Positions 23,744 to 31,762 of a stretch of DNA of 64,000 bases are shown piece after piece. Both the position numbers and the translations under genes were made by a program. The notes under the pieces are model-generated. The model worked only from the letters and a program-made list of their open reading frames with translations, searched no databases and was not told the DNA's origin. This stretch comes from Oscillospiraceae bacterium (GTDB lineage: Bacteria; Bacillota; Clostridia; Oscillospirales; Acutalibacteraceae): NCBI GenBank assembly GCA_015065805.1, contig SVPN01000003.1, positions 1 through 64,000 of the forward strand, written 5' to 3'. Numbering within the stretch: the stretch's first letter is position 1; the number at the start of each line of letters is the position of its first letter.

Positions 23744-24678
23744 TGACGGCTCTCGGACTGGACACCAGCAATTACACGACATCCGCGGCGATCTATCTTC
23801 CGCAAAGCGGACAACTCGTGCAACAAAAACAGCTCCTGCCCGTTCAGGAGGGACAGATGGGACTGCGTCAGAGTGATGCGCTGTTTCATCACGTTCGCCA
23901 GCTGCCCGATATTGTCGAGCGGCTTCGCGCGCAGTGCGATGCACCCATCACCTGCATCGGCGCGTCTGACCGTCCTCAGCAAACAGACGGCTCGTATATG
24001 CCCTGCTTTTTAGCGGGCATCGGTGCGGCACGTCAGCTTGCCGCGGTGCTCGGTGTGCCGTGCTACCGTTTCACCCATCAGCAGGGACATGTGGCGGCGG
24101 CACTGTACGGCACGGGTCATCTTGATTGGATGAAGACGCGTTTTTTCGCGTTTCACGTGTCGGGCGGTACGACCGATGCACTTCTTGTGGAACCCGATGA
24201 AAACGAACTGATCCGTTGTCGCGTGGTTGCTCACTCGCTTGACCTGAAAGCGGGACAGCTGGTTGACCGCGTCGGCGGTATGCTTGGTCTTCGTTTTCCT
24301 GCAGGCCCCGCGTTGGAGGCGTTGGCGCTTCAGGCAAGCGGTGCGTATAAACCGCGGGCGAGCACGGACGGGATGAACTGTCACCTGTCGGGTGTGCAGA
24401 ATCAGTGTGAGCGTATGCTCAGGGACGGTGCCCCGAAAGAAGAGGTGGCACTGTTTTGCCTGAAAAGTATTGAAGCGGCGTTGATCTCGATGACCGAAGC
24501 GCTGTTTTCGGCGTACGGAGAATTGCCGCTTGTGTATGCGGGCGGCGTGATGTCGAACTCGTTGCTGAAGGCGTCGCTTTCCTTACGGTTCGGCGGTGCT
24601 TTTGCCGACCCGGTGTATTCGGCGGATAATGCGGCGGGGATAGCCGTGTTGACCGCGATAAAGGATGAAGACCGATGA
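23743..24678 (+). CDS. Peptidase M22/TsaD-like ASKHA protein (TsaD paralogue)
   Basis: 311 residues of the Kae1/TsaD fold, but shorter and divergent from real TsaD, the tRNA t6A synthase. It starts LGLDTSNYTTSAAIY, keeps an HxxxH metal motif (THQQGH), has FHVSGGTTDALLVE where TsaD has its ATP-binding loop, and ends with ADNAAGIAVL. This paralogue is commonly found between nusB and xseA in Clostridia under the name O-sialoglycoprotein endopeptidase-like; its function is not established. The start overlaps the nusB stop. A catalytic role in t6A would need the true TsaD partner proteins, none of which are here. Confidence 0.85.
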   Translation: MTALGLDTSNYTTSAAIYLPQSGQLVQQKQLLPVQEGQMGLRQSDALFHHVRQLPDIVERLRAQCDAPITCIGASDRPQQTDGSYMPCFLAGIGAARQLAAVLGVPCYRFTHQQGHVAAALYGTGHLDWMKTRFFAFHVSGGTTDALLVEPDENELIRCRVVAHSLDLKAGQLVDRVGGMLGLRFPAGPALEALALQASGAYKPRASTDGMNCHLSGVQNQCERMLRDGAPKEEVALFCLKSIEAALISMTEALFSAYGELPLVYAGGVMSNSLLKASLSLRFGGAFADPVYSADNAAGIAVLTAIKDEDR

Positions 24679-25862
24679 AGGTTATTTCAATATCACAACT
24701 GAATCATTATGTGAAGTCGCTTCTGGAGCAGGATCGCAACATCGCGTCGGTGTATATCGGCGGCGAGATCAGCAACTTTACCAATCATTATAAATCGGGA
24801 CATCTGTATATGTCTTTGAAGGATGAGAATGCGTTGGTGCGGGCGGTGATGTTCCGCGGTGCGGCATCCAAGCTGACCTTTACTCCCGAAAACGGTATGA
24901 AGGTCATTGTCAAAGCGCGCGTGTCGCTGTATGAAAAGGACGGCTCATATCAGCTGTATATCGATTCGATGCAGCCCGACGGTGTCGGTGCTTTGCAGAT
25001 CGCGTTTGAACAACTGAAAAAGAAATTAGCGGCAGAGGGCTTGTTTGATGAAGCCCATAAGCGTCCGCTTGTGCGCTATCCGCGTACGGTCGGCGTCATC
25101 ACGTCACCGACGGGTGCGGCAGTGCGCGATATTTTGAATGTGCTCGGCAGACGCTATCCTCTTGCAAAGGTGCTGTTTGCTCCCGTATTGGTGCAGGGCG
25201 ACGGTGCGCCGCCGCAGATCGTGGATGCGATCAACCGTGTTAACGCGATCGCGGATGTCGATGTGATCATTGTCGGCAGAGGCGGCGGTTCGCTGGAAGA
25301 GTTGTGGGCGTTTAACGATGAGCGGGTGGCACGGGCGGTGTATGCGTCGCGTGTGCCCGTTATTTCGGCGGTCGGACACGAAACCGATTTCACCATCTGC
25401 GATTTTGCGGCAGATCTTCGTGCTCCCACGCCGTCTGCGGCGGCGGAGCTTGCCGTGCCCGATACGCAGGCGTTGCTTCAGACACTGCGAGCAGGTGCCG
25501 ATCATTGTGAGCAGCTGATTCGCCGCGCTATTGAAAGAGAACATCACCGTTTGAAGGTGCTCAGTGAGAAGCGTTGCCTTCGTTCACCGCTGTTTTACGT
25601 GGAAGAACGGCAGATGCGACTGGATATGCTCACGCAGGCGCTCACGAATGCGGCAGGAAAAGCCGTTCACCGTGAATCTCAGCGGTTAGCGGCGGATGCC
25701 GCCAAGCTTGACGCGTTAAGTCCGCTGAAGGTGCTCGGACGCGGCTATGCGATCCCGTACAAGGACGGCGAAGTCCTTGCGGGTGTGCACGATGCGCAGG
25801 CGGGGGACAGATTAACAATACGGCTGTGCGACGGCGAGTTAGCCTGCACGGTAGAAGGATAA
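24675..25862 (+). CDS. xseA: Exodeoxyribonuclease VII large subunit
   Basis: 395 residues. N-terminal OB-fold (ISQLNHYVKSLLEQD, IGGEISNFTNHY), catalytic domain with GVITSPTGAAVRDI, GRGGGSLEELWAFNDE and AVGHETDFTICDFAADLRAPTPSAAAE, then a coiled-coil and the C-terminal LGRGYAIPYKDG. Degrades single-stranded DNA with XseB. Start overlaps the previous stop by four bases. Confidence 0.97.
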   Translation: MKVISISQLNHYVKSLLEQDRNIASVYIGGEISNFTNHYKSGHLYMSLKDENALVRAVMFRGAASKLTFTPENGMKVIVKARVSLYEKDGSYQLYIDSMQPDGVGALQIAFEQLKKKLAAEGLFDEAHKRPLVRYPRTVGVITSPTGAAVRDILNVLGRRYPLAKVLFAPVLVQGDGAPPQIVDAINRVNAIADVDVIIVGRGGGSLEELWAFNDERVARAVYASRVPVISAVGHETDFTICDFAADLRAPTPSAAAELAVPDTQALLQTLRAGADHCEQLIRRAIEREHHRLKVLSEKRCLRSPLFYVEERQMRLDMLTQALTNAAGKAVHRESQRLAADAAKLDALSPLKVLGRGYAIPYKDGEVLAGVHDAQAGDRLTIRLCDGELACTVEG

Positions 25863-25874
25863 GGTGTGAACAGT

Positions 25875-26132
25875 ATGGCATCGATTACATTTGAACAGGC
25901 GATGACGCGTCTGGAGCAGATCGTCGCAACCCTGGAGAGCGGACGTTGTTCGCTGGACGATTCGATGAAATTATTTGAAGAAGGCGCCAAGCTGACGGGC
26001 TTTTGTCAGAAGGCATTGCAATCCGCAGAGCAGAAGATCGTCAAGCTGACATCGGCGGAAAGCGGCGAAGGGGAACAATTATCGGTTCCCGAAGACACCA
26101 CACAATCGATGGGAGAAGCACTCAGCGATTGA
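25875..26132 (+). CDS. xseB: Exodeoxyribonuclease VII small subunit
   Basis: 85 residues. The helical core reads FEQAMTRLEQIVATLESG and LDDSMKLFEEGAKLT, the family signature. ATG 25875 with AAGGTG eight bases upstream is preferred to the in-frame GTG at 25866. The C-terminus has a 20-residue polar tail. Confidence 0.95.
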   Translation: MASITFEQAMTRLEQIVATLESGRCSLDDSMKLFEEGAKLTGFCQKALQSAEQKIVKLTSAESGEGEQLSVPEDTTQSMGEALSD

Positions 26133-26152
26133 TCTCCTGAGAGGTGAAAAGA

Positions 26153-27046
26153 ATGGGACTCTATTCTCCGACAATGCAACGGTATCTTGAGCTGATCGAG
26201 AACGAGCTTGAAGACGCGATGCCGTCGGTATTTGTAAAACAGAAAACGGTCTGCGAGGCAATGCGCTATGCCTGTGCGGCGGGCGGTAAGCGTCTGCGTC
26301 CGATGCTGGTGCTTAGCTTTGCGGCGCTTTGCGGCGGCGATGTTCACGCGGCGGTACCGTATGCGTGCGCAATGGAAATGATCCATTGCTATTCCTTGGT
26401 ACACGATGATCTGCCGTGTATGGATAACAGCCTGCTTCGTCGCGGTCGCCCGTCCACCTTTGCCGAATACGGTGAGGATATGGCACTTTTGGCGGGCGAC
26501 GGCTTACTGACACGTGCATTTGAATGGGGATTGAATGCGGATAATGTCGCGCTTGTCGGCGAGTGCAAGGCTGTCAGGGCGTTGCGCTTGCTTGCCGATG
26601 CCGCGGGTATCTACGGAATGGTCGGCGGACAGACGATCGATCTTGAAAGCGAAGGACAAGCAATCGACCTTGCCACTTTGCAGGAGCTGCAGGAGGGCAA
26701 GACGGGTGCGTTGTTGCAGGCATCCTGCGAAATGGGTGCGGTGCTCGGCGGCGGCGGGGAAGAACAGCAAAAAGCCGCCGCGACATTCGGCGCGGCACTC
26801 GGCCGTGCGTTTCAGATCGTGGACGATATTCTGGATGTTACGGCAAGTGAGGAACAGCTCGGCAAGCCGGTGGGTGCCGATGAAGATAACGAAAAGGTAA
26901 CGTATGTTTCATTGCTCGGGCTTGACGGCGCCAAAGCGCTTGCCGACGAGCAAACCGCCAAGGCACTTGAGGCACTTGGTGTCTTCGGTGAACAGGCAGA
27001 GGAGCTTCGTGTGCTTACGAAGGCGTTGCTCACAAGAAACGCGTGA
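26153..27046 (+). CDS. ispA: Polyprenyl synthetase (farnesyl diphosphate synthase type)
   Basis: 297 residues. First aspartate-rich motif HDDLPCMD at about residue 82, second motif FQIVDDILD near 220, plus GGKRLRP and the GQ..DL segment (VGGQTIDLESEG). Builds C15 (or longer) isoprenyl diphosphates for undecaprenyl and quinone synthesis, using products of the MEP pathway whose first gene dxs is just downstream. ATG 26153 has GAGGTG six bases upstream; the GTG three codons earlier is less likely. The bulky residues before the first motif (HCYSLVHDD) resemble bacterial FPP synthases. Confidence 0.94.
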   Translation: MGLYSPTMQRYLELIENELEDAMPSVFVKQKTVCEAMRYACAAGGKRLRPMLVLSFAALCGGDVHAAVPYACAMEMIHCYSLVHDDLPCMDNSLLRRGRPSTFAEYGEDMALLAGDGLLTRAFEWGLNADNVALVGECKAVRALRLLADAAGIYGMVGGQTIDLESEGQAIDLATLQELQEGKTGALLQASCEMGAVLGGGGEEQQKAAATFGAALGRAFQIVDDILDVTASEEQLGKPVGADEDNEKVTYVSLLGLDGAKALADEQTAKALEALGVFGEQAEELRVLTKALLTRNA

Positions 27047-27073
27047 TATGAGGATGTCAAAAGGAGGATGCAG

Positions 27074-27550
27074 ATGAAAGCGCTGTTTGAGAATTCTGTG
27101 TTATTATCCGCGATTCTCGGCTGGTTTGTAGCACAGACTTTAAAGGTTATTATTCATATAATCAAAACAAAATCCTTTGATCCCGAGCGTCTGCACGGCG
27201 CGGGCGGTATGCCCAGCTCGCATTCGTGTATGGTGACGGCGATGACCATTGCGACGGCAATGACCGACGGCGTCAACTCCACGATGTTTGCCCTGGCAAT
27301 GGTGTTTTCCTTTGTCACGCTGTATGATGCGATGGGGGTTCGCTGGCAGGCGGGACTTCACGCAAAGGTGCTCAACCGCGTCAAACGCGAAACGAAGGAG
27401 CTTAAAGAAAACGAGGATATGCGTGACGGCGTTAAGGATGAGGAATACGAAGAGATCGAGGATCTCAAGGAATTCATCGGTCACCGACCGATGGAGGTGC
27501 TGGTCGGCGTGTTGCTCGGCATTATGATCGCGATGTTTGTGTGTTTGTAA
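27074..27550 (+). CDS. Divergent PAP2-family membrane protein (DUF212)
   Basis: 158 residues, four or so hydrophobic segments. Motifs of the divergent PAP2 group are visible: GGMPSSHSCMVTAMT and YDAMGVRWQAGLHAKVLN, and a final GHRPMEVLVGVLLGI. Related to lipid phosphatases, perhaps acting on isoprenyl phosphates, which fits its place between ispA and dxs. ATG 27074 chosen because AAAGGAGG is centred seven bases upstream. A charged stretch between the last helices (RETKELKENEDMRD) is on the inner face. Confidence 0.9.
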   Translation: MKALFENSVLLSAILGWFVAQTLKVIIHIIKTKSFDPERLHGAGGMPSSHSCMVTAMTIATAMTDGVNSTMFALAMVFSFVTLYDAMGVRWQAGLHAKVLNRVKRETKELKENEDMRDGVKDEEYEEIEDLKEFIGHRPMEVLVGVLLGIMIAMFVCL

Positions 27551-27565
27551 AGGAAGTTGTGTTTT

Positions 27566-29632
27566 ATGTCGGAACAAAAGAACTATTTGGAAATGATTAA
27601 AACACCGGCGGATGTTAAATCGCTGTCCGATCAGGAGTTGACGGAGCTTGCTTCGCAGGTGCGTAAGACTTTGATTGAAACGGTCGCCGAAAACGGCGGT
27701 CACCTCTCTTCCAACTTAGGGGCGGTGGAGCTGACAGTGGCGATGCACCGCGTGTTTGATCTCGAACAGGATCAGATCGTGTTTGACGTCGGACACCAGT
27801 GCTATACGCACAAATTGCTGACGGGGCGTTACGACCGTTTTCATACCCTGCGCCGCCTTGACGGGATGTCCGGCTTTCCGTCTCCCAAGGAAAGTCCCTA
27901 CGATGTGTTCATCGCCGGTCACAGCAGTACCGCTGTGTCGGCGGCAAACGGTCTTGCCAAGGCAAAATCGCTTTTAGGCGAGGAGGGGCACGTGCTTGCC
28001 GTTGTCGGTGACGGTGCGATGACGGGCGGCTTGTTTTATGAGGGACTGAGCAATGCGGGGCGTTCTCACGACAAGCTGATCATCATTATGAACGACAACC
28101 GTATGTCCATCAACGGCAATGTCGGCTTTGTGGCGCGTCATCTGTCGCGTATGCGCTCCCGCCCGCGCTATGTCCGCTTTAAGCGGAATTTCGGAAGCGG
28201 TCTGCGGAAGATTCCGCTGGTCGGCAAACCGACGTTCCGCCTGCTGATGGGCATCAAGACCATTTTAAAAGATAAGCTGTATCGCAGCAGTTCAATGTTT
28301 GAGGATATGGGGTATTACTATCTCGGCCCTGTGGACGGTCACAACATCCGTGAACTGACCTTGGCGCTGGAAGCGGCGAAGGATATCAATCAGCCCGTCC
28401 TGCTTCACGTGGATACCGTCAAAGGAAAGGGCTATTCCTATGCGGAGCGCAACCCCGATATTTATCACGGCATCGGTCGGTTTGATATGGCGACCGGTCA
28501 GCCGCCTTCCGCGCATCCGACCTTTTCGAAGGTATTCGGCGAACAGGTGATGGAGCTGATGGAGGACGACCGCCTTTGCGTGATCACGGCGGCGATGACC
28601 GACGGCACGGGATTGACGCAGGTTGCCCGGCAATATCCGAAACGGTGTTTTGATGTCGGCATTGCCGAGGAACACGCGGTAACGTTTGCGTCGGGTCTGG
28701 CACAAAACGGTATGACGCCGGTTTTTGCCGTATATTCCACGTTTTTACAGCGTAGCTTTGACCAATTGATCAACGACACCTCGATCATCAACAGTCACAT
28801 TGTGCTGGCGATCGACCGTGCGGGTGTCGTGCCCGATGACGGCGAGACTCATCAGGGCATTTTTGATGTGCCGATGCTCAATCTGATCCCGCGTGCTACG
28901 GTGTATGCACCGTGTTGCTTTGAGGAGTTCAAGGTACAGCTGCGTCAGGCGATTTATGATGTGGACGGCATTGCCGCCGTGCGCTACCCAAAAGGCGGCG
29001 AGGGACTTGTGCCGTCGAATTTCAAGCCGGATTATCAACCGTTTACGTGGTACCGTTCGCGCCGTTCCGAGGTGCTTCTTGTCACCTACGGACGCCTGTT
29101 CGGTCACGTGCTGACGGCGGCAAACGAGCTTGCCAAGGACGGACAGTTTGTATCGGTGCTCAAGCTCAACCGCATCAAGCCTATCGATCCGTCCTGTATC
29201 CGCGTAGCGTTGACGTATTTCCGCGTGATCTTCTTTGAAGAGGGCAGTCGCCACGGCGGTGTCGGCGAATTGTTCGGCGAGATGCTTGCGGAGAACAATT
29301 TTGCCCGTTCGTATGAATTGCACGCCATCGACCGCTTTATTCCTGCGTGCTCGGTCGAAGAGGGTCTGCATCTGGTCGGTCTGGATGTGGACGGCATTGT
29401 GGCGGCAGTGAAGGAAACGCCGCACGAGCCGTATCTGAATGAATTTGATCAGCTCACGCAAACGGCAGAGCCCGAAGTGGAGTTTGACCCCGCCGAGGAA
29501 GCGGTGCCCGAGGTGCCCGAGGAGAATCCTGATCCAACCGAGGAACAGCAGACGACGGAATCCGAACAGGAAGAGGAAACCGAGGAGTCTCAGGCAGAGC
29601 AGAAACCGCAAGAGGAGAAGAACGATGAGTGA
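27566..29632 (+). CDS. dxs: 1-deoxy-D-xylulose-5-phosphate synthase with an added acidic C-terminal tail
   Basis: 688 residues. Dxs condenses pyruvate and glyceraldehyde-3-phosphate in the first step of the MEP isoprenoid pathway. TPP site: GDGAMTGGLFYEG ... NDNRMSI. Other signatures: FDVGHQCYTHKLLTGR, GHSSTAVSAANG, DVGIAEEHAVTFASGLA and IDRAGVVPDDGETHQGIFD. The usual core ends near GLDVDGIVAAVKE. Beyond it lies a tail of about 65 residues very rich in Glu, Pro, Gln and Thr, not part of the family and probably disordered. The last bases overlap the tlyA start (ATGAGTGA). Start ATG 27566 has AAAGGAAG upstream. Confidence 0.95.
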   Translation: MSEQKNYLEMIKTPADVKSLSDQELTELASQVRKTLIETVAENGGHLSSNLGAVELTVAMHRVFDLEQDQIVFDVGHQCYTHKLLTGRYDRFHTLRRLDGMSGFPSPKESPYDVFIAGHSSTAVSAANGLAKAKSLLGEEGHVLAVVGDGAMTGGLFYEGLSNAGRSHDKLIIIMNDNRMSINGNVGFVARHLSRMRSRPRYVRFKRNFGSGLRKIPLVGKPTFRLLMGIKTILKDKLYRSSSMFEDMGYYYLGPVDGHNIRELTLALEAAKDINQPVLLHVDTVKGKGYSYAERNPDIYHGIGRFDMATGQPPSAHPTFSKVFGEQVMELMEDDRLCVITAAMTDGTGLTQVARQYPKRCFDVGIAEEHAVTFASGLAQNGMTPVFAVYSTFLQRSFDQLINDTSIINSHIVLAIDRAGVVPDDGETHQGIFDVPMLNLIPRATVYAPCCFEEFKVQLRQAIYDVDGIAAVRYPKGGEGLVPSNFKPDYQPFTWYRSRRSEVLLVTYGRLFGHVLTAANELAKDGQFVSVLKLNRIKPIDPSCIRVALTYFRVIFFEEGSRHGGVGELFGEMLAENNFARSYELHAIDRFIPACSVEEGLHLVGLDVDGIVAAVKETPHEPYLNEFDQLTQTAEPEVEFDPAEEAVPEVPEENPDPTEEQQTTESEQEEETEESQAEQKPQEEKNDE

Positions 29633-30443
29633 CACAATGCGTCTGGATGCCGCGATGGTTGCAAAAGGACTGTGCGGCGGACGCGATAAAGCGAAGAGCC
29701 TGATCGCAGGCGGCCACGTGTCTGTCAACGGAAGAACCGTTACCAAAGCGTCTGTGTCGGTGTCAGCGGAGGATGTTCTTGCGTGCAATGTTCGTGAACG
29801 CTTTGTCGGTCGCGGCGGCGAAAAGCTGCTCAAGGTGATCGAGCAGATGCCGCTTTCGGTGAAAGGGCTGTGCTGTGCCGATATCGGTGCATCCACGGGC
29901 GGTTTTACGGACTGTCTTCTACAGCACGGTGCTTCCAAGGTCTACGCCATCGATGTCGGACACGGTCAGCTTGCCGCTTCGCTTCGGGAGGATGCCCGCG
30001 TGGTGTGTATGGAAGGCACGGATGTGCGGGATGCAGACGCGGTCGGTCGGTGTATTCCGAGCGGCAGTCTGGATCTGTGCACGGTGGATGTGTCGTTTAT
30101 TTCGCTGACGGCTGTGTGGGACAGTATCGTATCGCTTCTGCGTCCCGACGGCAAGGTCGTGTGTCTGATCAAGCCGCAGTTTGAGGCGGGACGAAGTGCC
30201 CTGTCCAAACGCGGTGTTGTCAAAAATGAAAAAGATCATATCCGCGTCTTGCAGATGTTGCAATGCTTCTGGCAGGAACGCGGATTCGGTATGGAGTATG
30301 TGTCCGAATCGCCCATTCGCGGCGGAGAGGGCAATGTGGAATATGTCGCTGTGCTGACCGCATCGGCGCAGAGAGCGTCATTTTCCCCGGCGCAGGTTGT
30401 CAAAAGCGCCTTTGACCATTTTAAGAAGGAGGGCTCACCGTGA
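29625..30443 (+). CDS. tlyA: TlyA-family rRNA 2'-O-methyltransferase
   Basis: 272 residues. N-terminal S4 domain (MRLDAAMVAKGLCGGRDKAK, IAGGHVSVNG), then a FtsJ/RrmJ-type methyltransferase: CADIGASTGGFTDCLLQHGA for SAM binding, VDVSFISL, and LIKPQFEAGR. Family members methylate 16S and 23S rRNA and were once called hemolysins. Starts inside the dxs 3' end and overlaps nadK by four bases. Confidence 0.94.
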   Translation: MSDTMRLDAAMVAKGLCGGRDKAKSLIAGGHVSVNGRTVTKASVSVSAEDVLACNVRERFVGRGGEKLLKVIEQMPLSVKGLCCADIGASTGGFTDCLLQHGASKVYAIDVGHGQLAASLREDARVVCMEGTDVRDADAVGRCIPSGSLDLCTVDVSFISLTAVWDSIVSLLRPDGKVVCLIKPQFEAGRSALSKRGVVKNEKDHIRVLQMLQCFWQERGFGMEYVSESPIRGGEGNVEYVAVLTASAQRASFSPAQVVKSAFDHFKKEGSP

Positions 30444-31264
30444 GGGTAGCCTATGTGTTTAACCGTGCCGCAGGCGGGGCAACCGAAGCGGCACCGCTTC
30501 TGGAAAAGGCTCTGCGCGATATCGGTGTGGAGCTGTTGCCGATGTCGTGGCAGGACGGACCGCTTTTGGAAGAGGATGCCTCGATTTTAGCATCCTGCGA
30601 TGCGGCGGTGGTACTCGGCGGTGACGGATCCATGATCCATATTGCCAAAATTGCCGCCTTTTACGATGTCCCCGTATTGGGAGTCAACGGTGGTACGGTC
30701 GGATTTATGGCGGGTTTGGAAATGAACCAATTAGACCGTTTGCCGTGCCTGATTCAGGGACAGTATTCCGTTGAACCCCGTATGATGTTAGAGGTGACGG
30801 TAACCCGTCCGAACGAAACACAGACCTTTACGGCACTCAATGAGGCGGTCGTATCGCACGGACAGCTGTCTCGCCTGATCACCTTAGAGGTGACAAGCGG
30901 CGGCAAAACCGTTACGACCTACCGTGCGGACGGTGTGATCGTCGCGACACCGACGGGTTCTACCGCCTATTCGTTATCGGCGGGTGGACCTGTGGTCGAT
31001 CCCGAGCTCAACTGTATGTTGCTCACACCCATCTGTCCTCACGCGATGCACACGCGACCGTTGCTGTTTTCGGACGGAGCGTCGCTGACGATCCGTGCGA
31101 CCTCGGAAGCCTATCTCACAGTGGATTCCGAGCAGGCAGTGCCGCTGTCACCGGAGGATACCGTGACGGTGCGCAGACATCCGCGGGATGCGCGTTTGAT
31201 CACTCTCAAAGAGGACAACGCGTTTTATGAGATTCTGACACAAAAACTGATCGACAGAAGATAA
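30440..31264 (+). CDS. nadK: NAD kinase
   Basis: 274 residues. Makes NADP from NAD. GGDGSMIH at about residue 58, LGVNGGTVGFMAGL, and the family signature VATPTGSTAYSLSAGGPVV are present. The GTG at 30440 is the start, with AAGGAGGG upstream. Operon member between tlyA and argR. Confidence 0.96.
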   Translation: MRVAYVFNRAAGGATEAAPLLEKALRDIGVELLPMSWQDGPLLEEDASILASCDAAVVLGGDGSMIHIAKIAAFYDVPVLGVNGGTVGFMAGLEMNQLDRLPCLIQGQYSVEPRMMLEVTVTRPNETQTFTALNEAVVSHGQLSRLITLEVTSGGKTVTTYRADGVIVATPTGSTAYSLSAGGPVVDPELNCMLLTPICPHAMHTRPLLFSDGASLTIRATSEAYLTVDSEQAVPLSPEDTVTVRRHPRDARLITLKEDNAFYEILTQKLIDRR

Positions 31265-31275
31265 GAGGGAATACA

Positions 31276-31731
31276 ATGAAATCCAAACGTCAGGAAGCCC
31301 TGCTGGAGATTATCCGCCGCGAGCGGATCGATACGCAGGAGGAATTGACCAATGCGTTGCGAGAAGCAGGGTTTTCCGTAACGCAGGCTACGGTTTCGCG
31401 CGATATCAAGGAGTTGCGCCTGATCAAAACGCTCGGAGAAGACGGCCGCTATCATTATGCGGCGGTGCGGTCTGCTTCAAGCGAAGAGGTGTCCACCAAG
31501 CTGCAGACGCTGTTCCGCGATGCCGTGCGTACGGTGGATCATGCGTGCAATATGGTTGTTGTCAAATGCCTTTCGGGTACGGCGGGAGCAGTGTGCGCGG
31601 CGGTGGATTCGATGGAGCTTCCGTCGGTTGTCGGCACGCTTGCGGGAGATGATACCGTAATGATCGTGGCACGAACCGAACCCGATGCGTTGCGTTTGTC
31701 GCGCACATTGAAAGATCTGACCTTGGATTGA
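31276..31731 (+). CDS. argR: Arginine repressor ArgR
   Basis: 151 residues. N-terminal winged helix (KRQEALLEIIRRERIDTQEE, TQATVSRDIKELRL) and C-terminal hexamerisation/arginine-binding domain (CLSGTAGAVCAAVDSM, VGTLAGDDTVMIVA). Controls arginine metabolism; in Firmicutes it commonly lies before recN, as here. Confidence 0.96.
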   Translation: MKSKRQEALLEIIRRERIDTQEELTNALREAGFSVTQATVSRDIKELRLIKTLGEDGRYHYAAVRSASSEEVSTKLQTLFRDAVRTVDHACNMVVVKCLSGTAGAVCAAVDSMELPSVVGTLAGDDTVMIVARTEPDALRLSRTLKDLTLD

Positions 31732-31762
31732 TATTAATAATGTATATAAAGGGGGTGTTCGT

